Positions 1 through 7,012 of a stretch of 7,835 nucleotides of DNA are shown here, piece after piece. A program made the position numbers and the translations under genes. Below the pieces are notes generated by a model. That model was not told the origin of the DNA and ran no database searches. It saw nothing but the letters and a program-made list of their open reading frames with translations. Source of the stretch: Methylophilus sp. (GTDB taxonomy: Bacteria; Pseudomonadota; Gammaproteobacteria; Burkholderiales; Methylophilaceae); assembly GCA_027489475.1 (NCBI GenBank), contig JAIXZQ010000161.1:1-7835 (forward strand). Reading direction: 5' to 3'. Each line of letters opens with the position of its first letter. Position 1 is the stretch's first letter.

Positions 1-639
1 CCGTTTAAATTTGAAGCATTTGCCGCTTGTCAGCATCTGACACCGCGCGCGCAGTACGCCGGGGCCGTTAATACCTTAAGTTTTCAAGAGGGCATGCTGA
101 GCGGTGACAACACCGACGGGGTAGGCTTGGTCAATGCGATGATGCAGCACTGCCAAGTCGCGCTGGGCGGAAAAGATATTTTGATTTTAGGGGCAGGCGG
201 TGCGGCGCAAGGGGTAGTATTGCCGATATTGGCGCAACGTCCGGCCAGCGTGACCCTCGCAAACCGCACTGTGGCCAAAGCGCTGGCTATGCAACAACAC
301 TTTGCCGATTTGGCGAACGAACATACCGTCAAGTTGCACACCTGCGCCTTTGACGCTGTGCATGGTGACTATACAGTGATTATCAATGCCACCTCTGCGG
401 GTTTACAATCAGACGCTTTGCCTCTGCCAGACGCGCTGTTTTCGCCAAACACCTTGGCGTATGACATGATGTATGGCCGTGAGACTGCGTTTATGGTACA
501 AGCGCGCGCGGCCGGAGCGCAGGTGGCAGATGGCCTGAGTATGTTGGTAGAGCAAGCGGCAGAAGCCTTTTTTGTCTGGCACGGTCTGCGACCTGAAACA
601 GCCCCAGTGTTGGCAGCGCTTCGTGCTGCACAAGGCTAG
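1..639 (+). CDS. aroE: Shikimate dehydrogenase (NADP+), 5'-truncated by window edge
   Basis: AroE reduces 3-dehydroshikimate to shikimate with NADPH in the cytoplasmic shikimate pathway to aromatic amino acids. The frame is open from base 1 and ends with TAG at 637-639, leaving 212 codons. The family is about 270-275 residues, so roughly 60 N-terminal residues lie outside the window. The visible part opens with PFK, whose Lys3 matches the catalytic Lys of the NVTxPxK motif (Lys65 in E. coli). GAVNT (Asn24) and GDNTDG (second Asp, residue 39, the catalytic partner) follow. The NADP-binding loop GAGGAAQG starts near residue 64, and NRT near 88 contacts the cofactor phosphate in the family. DMMYG and the C-terminal LVEQAAEAF, with the substrate-binding Gln, complete the enzyme. 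Nothing looks broken. The next gene, mtgA, is on the same strand, an arrangement I recall from other betaproteobacteria. The assignment is secure; only the start is unseen. Confidence 0.97.
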   Translation, partial: PFKFEAFAACQHLTPRAQYAGAVNTLSFQEGMLSGDNTDGVGLVNAMMQHCQVALGGKDILILGAGGAAQGVVLPILAQRPASVTLANRTVAKALAMQQHFADLANEHTVKLHTCAFDAVHGDYTVIINATSAGLQSDALPLPDALFSPNTLAYDMMYGRETAFMVQARAAGAQVADGLSMLVEQAAEAFFVWHGLRPETAPVLAALRAAQG

Positions 640-831
640 GCGTCGTATGCGCTTTTAACGTGACAAACTTTGAAACAGGAAACGCGTAGACCAAGGGCCG
701 CGCAGATTAATTTACCGTAGCCTGTCTAAAAATGCGTTTAATAAACAAGATAAAAACCCCTGCACCCTCTTCACATTGAATCAACGTAGATTGATTAATT
801 TGGCGCATACTCGCTTGCCACTTTTTTGACC
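640..831. other. aroE-mtgA intergenic region, AT-rich
   Basis: These 192 bases between the aroE stop and the mtgA ATG hold no open frame that looks like a gene and no hairpin with a U tract. Two short symmetric elements are visible. One is GTTTA-A-TAAAC at 736-746. The other is AATCAA (779-784), six bases, then TTGATT (791-796). The second lies 35-52 bases before the mtgA start and could be an operator or chance AT-rich symmetry. I could not find a convincing -35/-10 pair with proper spacing. Confidence 0.4.
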
Positions 832-1518
832 ATGAAAAAAATCCTTATCAAGCTGCTGTATTGGATGCTCATTTGGGTCGTGCTGTATCAATGTTGGGTG
901 TTGCTGCATATTGTCTGGTGGCGAGGGCATAACCCAGAACGCACCGCCTTTATGCAAGCACGGCTCGCGGTGATGCAAGACAGCCGGCCAACGGCCAAGC
1001 TACAACAGCAATGGGTGCCGTATGCGCGCATCAGCACACATCTTAAGCGCGCAGTGGTGGCTGCCGAGGACAGCCGATTTACTGAACACCATGGGTTTGA
1101 TTGGTTGGGGATAGAGCAGGCGTTTGAAAAAAACCTGAAAAAAGGCCGCATTGTGGCGGGAGGCTCTACCATCAGTCAGCAGTTGGCCAAAAATTTGTTT
1201 TTATCCGGACATCGCACGCCATGGCGCAAAGCCGAAGAAGTGGTTATCACCTTTATGCTTGAACAGTTGATGAGCAAGCGGCGTATTCTTGAAATTTATC
1301 TCAATGTCATCGAGTGGGGTGATGGCGTGTTTGGCGCCGAGGCTGCCTCTCGGCATTATTTTCATAGCAATGCCGCCCAGTTGGGGCCTGCACAAGCGGC
1401 ACGCTTAGCCGCCATGATTCCCAACCCGCGTTTTTATGATGCGCACAGACACACTCACTATCTCAACCGACATGCCGCCACCATACAAGCGCGATTACGA
1501 TTGGTAGAGATACCCTAG
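832..1518 (+). CDS. mtgA: Monofunctional biosynthetic peptidoglycan transglycosylase
   Basis: MtgA polymerises lipid II into glycan strands on the outer face of the inner membrane, and has no transpeptidase domain. The 228-residue product, close to the family's usual length, has a short basic start and one hydrophobic segment at about residues 4-30 that anchors it. A GT51 domain follows. Motif 1 is AAEDSRFTEHHGFD at 77-90, with catalytic Glu79. Motif 2 is GGSTISQQLAKN at 110-121. RKAEE at 132-136 and KRRILEIYLNVIEWG at 149-163 hold further motifs, including a Glu (161) in the position of the second catalytic Glu candidate. GAEAASRHYF follows. The start is chosen at ATG 832. An in-frame TTG at 826 adds only two residues, and a TAA at 796-798 blocks anything longer. 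No Shine-Dalgarno sequence is visible before it. The gene follows aroE and converges on uvrA. Confidence 0.96.
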   Translation: MKKILIKLLYWMLIWVVLYQCWVLLHIVWWRGHNPERTAFMQARLAVMQDSRPTAKLQQQWVPYARISTHLKRAVVAAEDSRFTEHHGFDWLGIEQAFEKNLKKGRIVAGGSTISQQLAKNLFLSGHRTPWRKAEEVVITFMLEQLMSKRRILEIYLNVIEWGDGVFGAEAASRHYFHSNAAQLGPAQAARLAAMIPNPRFYDAHRHTHYLNRHAATIQARLRLVEIP

Positions 1519-1564
1519 CTTTGTTGGTTTGTTCTGGCCTTATAAATTTTTAAACCTGCCTACA

Positions 1565-1618
1565 CTGTGCATAGGACGCATGTACTGCATGCGTCAGCGT
1601 GCGATGGTCTCTGCACAG
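1565..1618. repeat. Nested inverted repeats between convergent mtgA and uvrA
   Basis: An inner perfect 8-base inverted repeat, GACGCATG (1575-1582) and CATGCGTC (1588-1595), encloses a 5-base loop. An outer perfect 7-base pair, CTGTGCA (1565-1571) and TGCACAG (1612-1618), encloses the whole. The arms are separated asymmetrically, by 3 bases on the left and 16 on the right, so a transcript could fold as a stem with a bulge. It lies between the stops of two converging genes. There is no T tract on either side, so it is not a classical intrinsic terminator. It might stabilise 3' ends, help termination in another way, or be a protein-binding palindrome. Confidence 0.55.
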
Positions 1619-1629
1619 GGACAATCGAC

Positions 1630-1660
1630 GCTAAGGGTTTAATTGCATGTTGACCTTAGC
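1630..1660. repeat. Inverted repeat spanning the uvrA stop codon
   Basis: GCTAAGG (1630-1636) and CCTTAGC (1654-1660) form a perfect 7-base inverted repeat with a 17-base loop. On the - strand the TAA stop of uvrA (1658-1656) lies within the first arm. A competing pairing, AAGGG (1633-1637) with CCCTT (1660-1664), is also possible. No U tract follows on either strand, so a terminator role is unproven. Confidence 0.4.
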
Positions 1661-4490
1661 CCTTGACAGCGAGTGTTTCTAATAAGGGTGTGAGGTAACG
1701 GCCAGTATAGCTGGCCGTATTTTTTGCCAGAGTCTCAGGCGTGCCAACCCCAACCACCATGCCGCCGCCATCGCCCCCCTCAGGGCCCATATCAATCAGC
1801 CAGTCGGCGGTTTTAATCACATCCAAATTATGCTCAATAATCACCACGGTGTTCCCGGCGTCGCGCAGCCGATGAATCACATCCAGCAACAACTGAATAT
1901 CCGCAAAATGTAACCCGGTGGTGGGTTCATCTAAAATATACAGCGTGCGGCCAGTATCGCGCTTGCTGAGCTCAAGTGCCAGTTTGACCCGTTGTGCCTC
2001 GCCGCCAGACAAGGTGGTGGCGGATTGACCGAGGGTGATATAGCCCAGACCCACATCAAGCAAGGTTTTTAGTTTGCGGGCAATGACAGGCTGCGCATTA
2101 AAGAAGGTGTGCGCTTGCTCCACCGTCATCTCTAGCACCTCGCGAATATTTTTACCTTTAAACTGGATTTCTAGTGTCTCGCGGTTATAGCGGTGGCCTT
2201 TACACACATCGCAAGGTACATACACATCTGGTAAGAAATGCATCTCAACGCGCAATACGCCATCCCCTTGGCAGGCCTCACAACGTCCGCCCTTCACATT
2301 AAATGAATAACGCCCAGGACCATAGCCCCGCGCGCGGCTCTCGGGCACGCTGGCAAATAAATCCCGAATCGGTGTAAACAGCCCGGTATAGGTGGCTGGA
2401 TTGGAGCGCGGCGTGCGCCCAATGGGGCTTTGATCGACATCGACCACTTTGTCAAAAAATTCCAGTCCTTCAATCTGCGCGTGTGCCGCCGGTTCTGTGC
2501 TGCTGCCATACAAATGTGCGGCCACCGCGCGGTAAAGGGTGTCGTTAATCAGGGTGGATTTACCACTGCCAGACACACCGGTGACACAGGTTAATAGCCC
2601 GACGGGAATCTCTATGCTCACGTCTTTGAGGTTATTGCCGGTGGCGCCATGCAGTTTAATCATGCGTGCTGGATCAGGCTGCGTGCGTGGCAGCTTAAAC
2701 TGAATTTGTTTTTTGCCGCTGATATATTGCCCAGTCAGTGAGTGCGGATCGGCTTCAATCTGCGCCGGTGTGCCAGAAGAGACGATACGCCCGCCATGCT
2801 CACCCGCGCCAGGGCCGATATCGACAATAAAATCCGCCAGTTGAATCGCATCTTGGTCGTGTTCGACGACGATGACGCTGTTGCCCAAGTCGCGCAAACG
2901 CTTGAGGGTTGCAAGCAAACGGTCGTTGTCACGCTGGTGCAACCCAATAGAGGGTTCATCCAGCACATACATCACGCCCGTCAACCCGCTGCCAATTTGC
3001 GAGGCCAAACGTATACGCTGCGCTTCACCGCCAGACAAGGTCTCAGCCGAGCGAGATAAAGACAGATAATCCAGCCCCACATTGGTCAGGAACTTCAGCC
3101 GGCTTTCAATCTCTTTCACGATTTTGTCGGCAATCGCCAGTTTTTGGCCGTTGAGTTGAAGCGTTTCAAAAAATTGCAGGGCTTGCTTGAGCGGAACTTC
3201 ACATATTTGATGAATGTTGCGCTCACCCACTTTGACGTGGCGCGCTTCTTTACGCAAGCGCGTGCCCGCGCACTCGGGGCAACTGGTGGCATTGATATAT
3301 TTAGCTAACTCGTCACGCACGGCGCTGGAGTCACTTTCGCGATAGCGCCGTTGCAGGTTATTAATAATGCCTTCAAAGGTATGCGTTTTGGTAAAAAAGC
3401 TGCCACGCTCATTTAGATATTTAAAGCTAATTTGTTCGCGCCCAGAGCCAAACAACAAGACCTGTTGTACCGATTCACTCAAGGTCTCAAACGGCGCTTC
3501 GAGATCAAAGTCATAATGCTGGCTTAAGCTTGCCAGCATCTGAAAATAAAACTGGTTACGCTTATCCCAGCCTTTGATGGCGCCGCTGGCTAATGACAGG
3601 TGCGGAAAAGCCACCACGCGCTTGGGGTCAAAAAAGGTGACTTGGCCCAGGCCATCGCACTTGGGGCAAGCGCCCATGGGATTGTTAAAGCTGAACAAGC
3701 GCGGTTCTAGCTCAACCAATGAGTAATCGCACACAGGGCAAGAAAACTTGGCAGAGAACAAATGTTCTTTGTCATCATCCATTTCGAGGGCAATGACTTT
3801 GCCATCTGCCAAACGCAAAGCCGTTTCCAGCGATTCAGCTAAACGTTGTTTCATGTCCTCACGGACTTTAAGACGGTCTACCACCACATCGACCGAATGC
3901 TTGCTGGTTTTAGCCAGTTGCGGCAAGGCGTCGATTTCATAGACCTTACCATCAATACGTAGGCGCACAAAGCCCTGGGCTTTTAAGGTGTCAAATAAAT
4001 CTAACTGCTCGCCTTTGCGGTTTGAAACCACAGGCGCCAAAATCATCAGTTTGGTGTCTTCAGGCAACTTGAGGATGCTGTCCACCATCTGGCTGACGGT
4101 TTGTGCTTCGAGTTTGATGCCGTGTTCTGGGCATTCAGGATCGCCTGCACGCGCATATAACAAACGCAGATAGTCGTGAATTTCAGTCACGGTGCCGACG
4201 GTTGAACGTGGGTTATGCGAGGTGGATTTTTGCTCGATAGAAATAGCGGGTGACAGGCCCTCAATCAGGTCTACATCCGGCTTGTCCATGCGCGCCAAAA
4301 ATTGGCGGGCATAGGCAGAAAGACTTTCTACATAGCGGCGCTGTCCTTCTGCATAGAGCGTATCAAATGCTAGCGACGACTTGCCTGAACCGGAAAGGCC
4401 AGTAATGACAACCAGCTGGTTTCTAGGGATATCGAGATTGATGTTCTTGAGATTATGGGTGCGCGCCCCGCGAATTTTGATAAATTCCAT
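1656..4490 (-). CDS. uvrA: Excinuclease ABC subunit A (UvrA)
   Basis: UvrA is the damage-recognition ATPase of nucleotide excision repair. It dimerises, loads UvrB at lesions and then leaves. The 944-residue product matches the family length (E. coli 940) and follows E. coli UvrA closely throughout. Walker A I is GLSGSGKSS (Lys37) and Walker A II is GVSGSGKST (Lys644). ABC signatures LSGGEAQR sit at 485-492 and 827-834, followed by [10 protein letters not shown] and [10 protein letters not shown]. One zinc module has Cys251, 254, 275 and 278. The other has Cys737, 740, 760 and 763, around the DNA-contacting region. A CPECAG pair lies in the insertion before the first signature. The start is ATG 4490, giving [15 protein letters not shown], which aligns with the family N-terminus. 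An in-frame ATG at 4532 is rejected because the predicted -10 element lies inside that extension. A weak GAAAG ribosome site sits 4 bases upstream. The gene is divergent from the transporter-ssb pair. All key residues are intact. Confidence 0.98.
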   Translation of the reverse strand: MEFIKIRGARTHNLKNINLDIPRNQLVVITGLSGSGKSSLAFDTLYAEGQRRYVESLSAYARQFLARMDKPDVDLIEGLSPAISIEQKSTSHNPRSTVGTVTEIHDYLRLLYARAGDPECPEHGIKLEAQTVSQMVDSILKLPEDTKLMILAPVVSNRKGEQLDLFDTLKAQGFVRLRIDGKVYEIDALPQLAKTSKHSVDVVVDRLKVREDMKQRLAESLETALRLADGKVIALEMDDDKEHLFSAKFSCPVCDYSLVELEPRLFSFNNPMGACPKCDGLGQVTFFDPKRVVAFPHLSLASGAIKGWDKRNQFYFQMLASLSQHYDFDLEAPFETLSESVQQVLLFGSGREQISFKYLNERGSFFTKTHTFEGIINNLQRRYRESDSSAVRDELAKYINATSCPECAGTRLRKEARHVKVGERNIHQICEVPLKQALQFFETLQLNGQKLAIADKIVKEIESRLKFLTNVGLDYLSLSRSAETLSGGEAQRIRLASQIGSGLTGVMYVLDEPSIGLHQRDNDRLLATLKRLRDLGNSVIVVEHDQDAIQLADFIVDIGPGAGEHGGRIVSSGTPAQIEADPHSLTGQYISGKKQIQFKLPRTQPDPARMIKLHGATGNNLKDVSIEIPVGLLTCVTGVSGSGKSTLINDTLYRAVAAHLYGSSTEPAAHAQIEGLEFFDKVVDVDQSPIGRTPRSNPATYTGLFTPIRDLFASVPESRARGYGPGRYSFNVKGGRCEACQGDGVLRVEMHFLPDVYVPCDVCKGHRYNRETLEIQFKGKNIREVLEMTVEQAHTFFNAQPVIARKLKTLLDVGLGYITLGQSATTLSGGEAQRVKLALELSKRDTGRTLYILDEPTTGLHFADIQLLLDVIHRLRDAGNTVVIIEHNLDVIKTADWLIDMGPEGGDGGGMVVGVGTPETLAKNTASYTGRYLTPLLETLAVKG

Positions 4491-4516
4491 GATACTTTCA
4501 CGAACAGACAGCCAAC

Positions 4517-4532
4517 CTGATAATATACGCAA
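4517..4532. promoter_or_regulatory. Possible degenerate LexA (SOS) box over the uvrA -10 element
   Basis: The 16 bases CTGATAATATACGCAA keep the CTG half site and AT-rich core of the proteobacterial LexA box CTG-N10-CAG. The other half is CAA instead of CAG, and by my count 10 of 16 positions match CTGTATATATATACAG. It covers the predicted uvrA -10 hexamer, the right place for repression. uvrA is SOS-controlled in E. coli, which makes the idea plausible. The mismatches mean it may be only an AT-rich promoter core. Confidence 0.25.
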
Positions 4533-4551
4533 TTATTCAAAATTAAGCCAA
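4522..4551 (-). promoter_or_regulatory. Predicted sigma70 promoter of uvrA
   Basis: On the - strand, TTGGCT (4551-4546) as -35 and TATATT (4527-4522) as -10 are separated by 18 bases. Transcription would begin near 4515 and leave a leader of about 25 bases before the uvrA ATG at 4490. This is the best -35/-10 pair in the 80-base divergent gap. I did not find a comparably good promoter for the transporter on the + strand. Confidence 0.55.
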
Positions 4552-4570
4552 GTATTCTTCTTTCAGATTC

Positions 4571-5965
4571 ATGCAGTTCTCCGAAAAAATGACCCAAATC
4601 GAAACGCGTGCCACGGCGGCGCTTGCCTCCATTTATGGCCTGCGTATGCTGGGAATGTTTCTGATTTTGCCTATCTTTGCCATCTATGCCGAAAAGTTGC
4701 AGGGCGGCGATAATCACGCACTCATTGGCCTGGCACTTGGCGCTTACGGGTTTATGCAGGTGATTTTTCAATTGCCATTTGGCATGGCTTCTGACCGATT
4801 TGGCCGGAAAAAACTGATTTATCTCGGCTTAATCATGTTTGCGATTGGCAGTGTATTTGCCGCGACCGCGCAAGACATTTATATGGTGATATTTGGCCGT
4901 GCGGTGCAAGGGGCGGGCGCCATTTCTGCGGTGGTGACTGCGCTGGTGGCAGACTCTACCCGCGAAGAACATCGCACACAAGCCATGGCCATCATTGGGG
5001 CCACCATAGGCGTGACCTTTGCCGTGTCTTTGGTGGGGGGGCCATTACTCAATCAATGGATAGGCGTGTCGGGCATTTTTTGGTTGACGGCAGTCCTCGC
5101 CGTGCTGGCCATTTTGGTGGTCAAGTTCGCCGTGCCTGCACCATTACACGCGCATTTTCACTCAGACGCTCAAGCGGCGCCTGCCAAGATTCGTGAGGTG
5201 GTGGCCGACGGACAATTGTTGCGATTAAATTTTGGTACCTTTTGTTTGCATGGCGCGCAGATGGCCATGTTTATGGTGGTGCCATTTGCCATTAAGCAAA
5301 CCACCGGCATGAGTGAAAACAGCCATTGGCTGATTTATCTGCCCGTGTTGGTATTGTCATTTATCATGATGGTGCCTGCCATCATTTATGCCGAGAAAAA
5401 AGCCAAACTCAAACCAGTGTTTATTTTTGCCGTCGGGCTCATGCTGTTGACGCAAATTGCGTTTATGTTTAGTTTGCATAGCTTATGGGGCATTGTTGCG
5501 ACCTTGTTCTCTTATTTTGTTGCGTTCAATATTTTAGAAGCCAGTTTGCCCTCGCTGATTTCAAAAATGGCGCCCGCCGCTGCCAAAGGGACCGCCATGG
5601 GGGTGCACAATACGGCGCAATCTTTTGGTATGTTTTTAGGTGCAGCGCTCGGTGGTTGGTTGTCTCACAGCTTTGGTCAAGAGCGCGTATTTCTGTTTTG
5701 TGCGAGCTTGATGCTGGTGTGGTTTTATCTGGCGTTAAGCATGCAGTCGCCGCCCAGTGTCAAAACCAAAATGTTCCATTTGCAAGGGTATAATGATGAG
5801 GCTGCGGCACAACTGGTCAGCGATATTCGCGCCATGCCTGGCGTCTATGAGGTAGTGGCCATTCCTTCGGAAACCATGCTCATGGTAAAGTTGGAAAACC
5901 AACACAGCAGAGAATTTCAGGCGGCATTGTCGCAAGCAATCTTGAATCGTATAGGGGAGTCGTGA
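4571..5965 (+). CDS. yajR: YajR-like major facilitator superfamily transporter with C-terminal soluble domain
   Basis: The product is an inner-membrane MFS protein of 464 residues with about twelve hydrophobic segments between residues 17 and 395. It resembles E. coli YajR along its length from RMLGMF (25-30). MFS motif A is [11 protein letters not shown] at 71-81, with Asp75, Arg76 and Arg79. [15 protein letters not shown] segment in the fourth helix region resembles motif [10 protein letters not shown] and [11 protein letters not shown] in the second half also match YajR. After the last helix comes a soluble tail at about 401-464, whose pattern fits the ferredoxin-like YAM domain known from YajR. 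The substrate is unknown; YajR is usually listed as a putative drug or proton-coupled exporter. The start is uncertain. ATG 4571 is reported, but ATG 4589 (MTQIETRA) aligns with MTPGERRA in E. coli, and neither has a clear ribosome site. The gene ends 4 bases before ssb, so the two are probably co-transcribed and coupled. Confidence 0.9.
   Translation: MQFSEKMTQIETRATAALASIYGLRMLGMFLILPIFAIYAEKLQGGDNHALIGLALGAYGFMQVIFQLPFGMASDRFGRKKLIYLGLIMFAIGSVFAATAQDIYMVIFGRAVQGAGAISAVVTALVADSTREEHRTQAMAIIGATIGVTFAVSLVGGPLLNQWIGVSGIFWLTAVLAVLAILVVKFAVPAPLHAHFHSDAQAAPAKIREVVADGQLLRLNFGTFCLHGAQMAMFMVVPFAIKQTTGMSENSHWLIYLPVLVLSFIMMVPAIIYAEKKAKLKPVFIFAVGLMLLTQIAFMFSLHSLWGIVATLFSYFVAFNILEASLPSLISKMAPAAAKGTAMGVHNTAQSFGMFLGAALGGWLSHSFGQERVFLFCASLMLVWFYLALSMQSPPSVKTKMFHLQGYNDEAAAQLVSDIRAMPGVYEVVAIPSETMLMVKLENQHSREFQAALSQAILNRIGES
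5953..5959 (+). promoter_or_regulatory. Ribosome binding site of ssb inside the transporter 3' end
   Basis: AGGGGAG lies 10 bases before the ssb ATG at 5970 and overlaps the last codons of the transporter gene. It is the clearest Shine-Dalgarno sequence in the window. It fixes the ssb start and supports high ssb translation from a shared mRNA. Confidence 0.75.
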
Positions 5966-5969
5966 CACT

Positions 5970-6491
5970 ATGGCATCGGTCAATAAAGTGATTTTGATGG
6001 GAAATCTGGGGCGTGATCCCGAGGTGCGCTACATGCCTAATGGAGAGGCGGTTGCTAACTTTAGTATTGCCACGACTGAAAACTGGAAAGACAAATCCGG
6101 TGTCCGGCAAGAAAAAACAGAATGGCACAATATCGTGATGTACCGTCGTTTGGCCGAAATTGCTGGCGAATATCTTAAAAAAGGCCGCCCAGTGTATATT
6201 GAGGGGCGTCTACAAACCCGCAAATGGGAAAAAGATGGCGTGACCCGCTACAGCACTGAAATCATCGCAGATCAAATGCAGATGTTAGGGACCGGACGTG
6301 AAGGGGGTAGCACCGCGTTTGAAGGTGGCGAGATGGATCAGAGTGGTGGCATGGATGACTTTAATCAAATGCCGAGTCGCCAACCTGCTAGTGCCTCATC
6401 TTCTTCGAGTGCTGCCAATCGCACCGCGTTTCAACCTGCCAGCAAGCCTGCCGGTAATTTTGATGATTTTGATGACGATATTCCGTTCTAA
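5970..6491 (+). CDS. ssb: Single-stranded DNA-binding protein
   Basis: SSB coats single-stranded DNA in replication, recombination and repair, and recruits partner proteins through its acidic tail. The 173-residue product (E. coli 178) has an N-terminal OB fold at about 1-112, beginning with the typical [20 protein letters not shown]. The DNA-stacking aromatics are present as Trp39, Trp52, Tyr58 (Phe in E. coli) and Trp86, with [12 protein letters not shown] around the last. A low-complexity linker rich in Gly, Ser, Gln and Ala follows, including a run of serines. The protein ends in the conserved tip DDFDDDIPF, so it should tetramerise and bind partners in the usual way. The start is fixed by AGGGGAG at 5953-5959. 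It lies 4 bases after the transporter stop and ends at a strong hairpin terminator. The gene looks complete and native. Confidence 0.98.
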   Translation: MASVNKVILMGNLGRDPEVRYMPNGEAVANFSIATTENWKDKSGVRQEKTEWHNIVMYRRLAEIAGEYLKKGRPVYIEGRLQTRKWEKDGVTRYSTEIIADQMQMLGTGREGGSTAFEGGEMDQSGGMDDFNQMPSRQPASASSSSSAANRTAFQPASKPAGNFDDFDDDIPF

Positions 6492-6511
6492 AGCGAGCAT
6501 GTTCACAGTAT

Positions 6512-6539
6512 AAAAAAACCCTGCGAAGCAGGGTTTTTT
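6512..6539. terminator. Bidirectional intrinsic terminator between ssb and the lipoprotein gene
   Basis: A perfect stem CCCTGC (6519-6524), loop GAA, GCAGGG (6528-6533) is preceded by seven A (6512-6518) and followed by six T (6534-6539). On the + strand it ends ssb 20 bases after the stop. Read on the - strand it again has a GC stem followed by a U tract, so it can end the opposing lipoprotein transcript 47 bases after that gene's stop. Confidence 0.92.
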
Positions 6540-6586
6540 ACGCACATCCGCTCGGGCTGAACGGTTGGTCATGCTGAGCCACAATA

Positions 6587-6943
6587 TTATTTAGTCGGGC
6601 TCTGCGATTTGCAGCCTTTTAAATGTAACACCTCGCCATCATCTAACGTGGTCTGTTCACCATTCAAGCGTAAGTCCATCGTGCCATAGTGATACAGCTG
6701 TTTATCGCTGGCATCACGGTTCAATCCGACCTCATGGTCAGGCAGCATCACCCATGCCTCCTCACCATTTGCTGACAGTTTTAAGCCAAACGATTGAAAA
6801 TTCTCACATTGGTAATGCGTCGCCTCTTTGCCGTATCTCGGCTGTTCTTTGCTGCCTTTTTCAAACAGGCTGGGCATCTCGTAGGTTTTGCAACCTGCGA
6901 GTACGCTGACCAAGCCCAGGAGTATTAATGCGGTTGGTTTCAT
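6587..6943 (-). CDS. Small putative lipoprotein, possibly a divergent MliC-type domain
   Basis: I do not recognise this 118-residue protein with certainty. It starts with a lipoprotein signal peptide: MKPTALILLGLVSVLAGC, with lipobox LAGC and lipidated Cys18. Lys follows the Cys, which in enterics favours sorting to the outer membrane, so the mature 101-residue protein is probably periplasm-facing. The mature part has HYQC near residue 44 and LKGC near the C-terminus, two Cys that could form a disulfide. Alternating polar and hydrophobic residues between them suggest a small beta barrel. This YxC...C layout and spacing resemble MliC, the membrane-bound inhibitor of C-type lysozyme. The SASGxxY and FWxKG signatures are not kept, so the inhibitor function is doubtful. 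The start at ATG 6943 is chosen because the signal peptide begins there; a TTG at 7012 would bury it. No clear ribosome site is visible. The gene follows sua5 by 65 bases on the same strand. Confidence 0.75.
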   Translation of the reverse strand: MKPTALILLGLVSVLAGCKTYEMPSLFEKGSKEQPRYGKEATHYQCENFQSFGLKLSANGEEAWVMLPDHEVGLNRDASDKQLYHYGTMDLRLNGEQTTLDDGEVLHLKGCKSQSPTK

Positions 6944-6983
6944 AATTGTCTGCAAAAAAACAATGTTAAAAGGTGTGAGCGCT

Positions 6984-7012
6984 ATTGTGCCAGTGTCTGC
7001 ATGACGGCTCAA
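6984..7012 (-). promoter_or_regulatory. Possible promoter for the lipoprotein gene
   Basis: On the - strand, TTGAGC (7012-7007) and CACAAT (6989-6984) are separated by exactly 17 bases, each matching four of six consensus bases. The -35 hexamer overlaps the sua5 stop codon, and transcription would start roughly 35 bases before the ATG at 6943. This would let the lipoprotein be made independently of sua5. Each hexamer is weak, so this is only a candidate. Confidence 0.3.

Noticed and set aside
94..639. Reading aroE as a short gene starting at ATG 94
   Set aside because: The same frame is open from base 1 and encodes the catalytic PFK and GAVNT motifs before that Met.
2742..3059. 105-codon + strand open frame inside uvrA
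   Set aside because: It is antisense to well-conserved UvrA coding sequence and has no ribosome site or recognisable domain.
4491..4532. N-terminal extension of uvrA to an in-frame ATG at 4532
   Set aside because: The extension adds 14 residues absent from the family, and the predicted -10 element (4527-4522) lies inside it, so it would not be transcribed from that promoter.
4370..4771. 133-codon open frame on the - strand across the uvrA/transporter divergent gap
   Set aside because: It overlaps the start of uvrA and of the transporter in other frames, has low-complexity polar content, and resembles no family; it is a shadow of the real genes.
6944..7012. Longer lipoprotein gene starting at TTG 7012, overlapping the sua5 stop
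   Set aside because: It would place 23 residues before a clear lipoprotein signal peptide beginning at ATG 6943.
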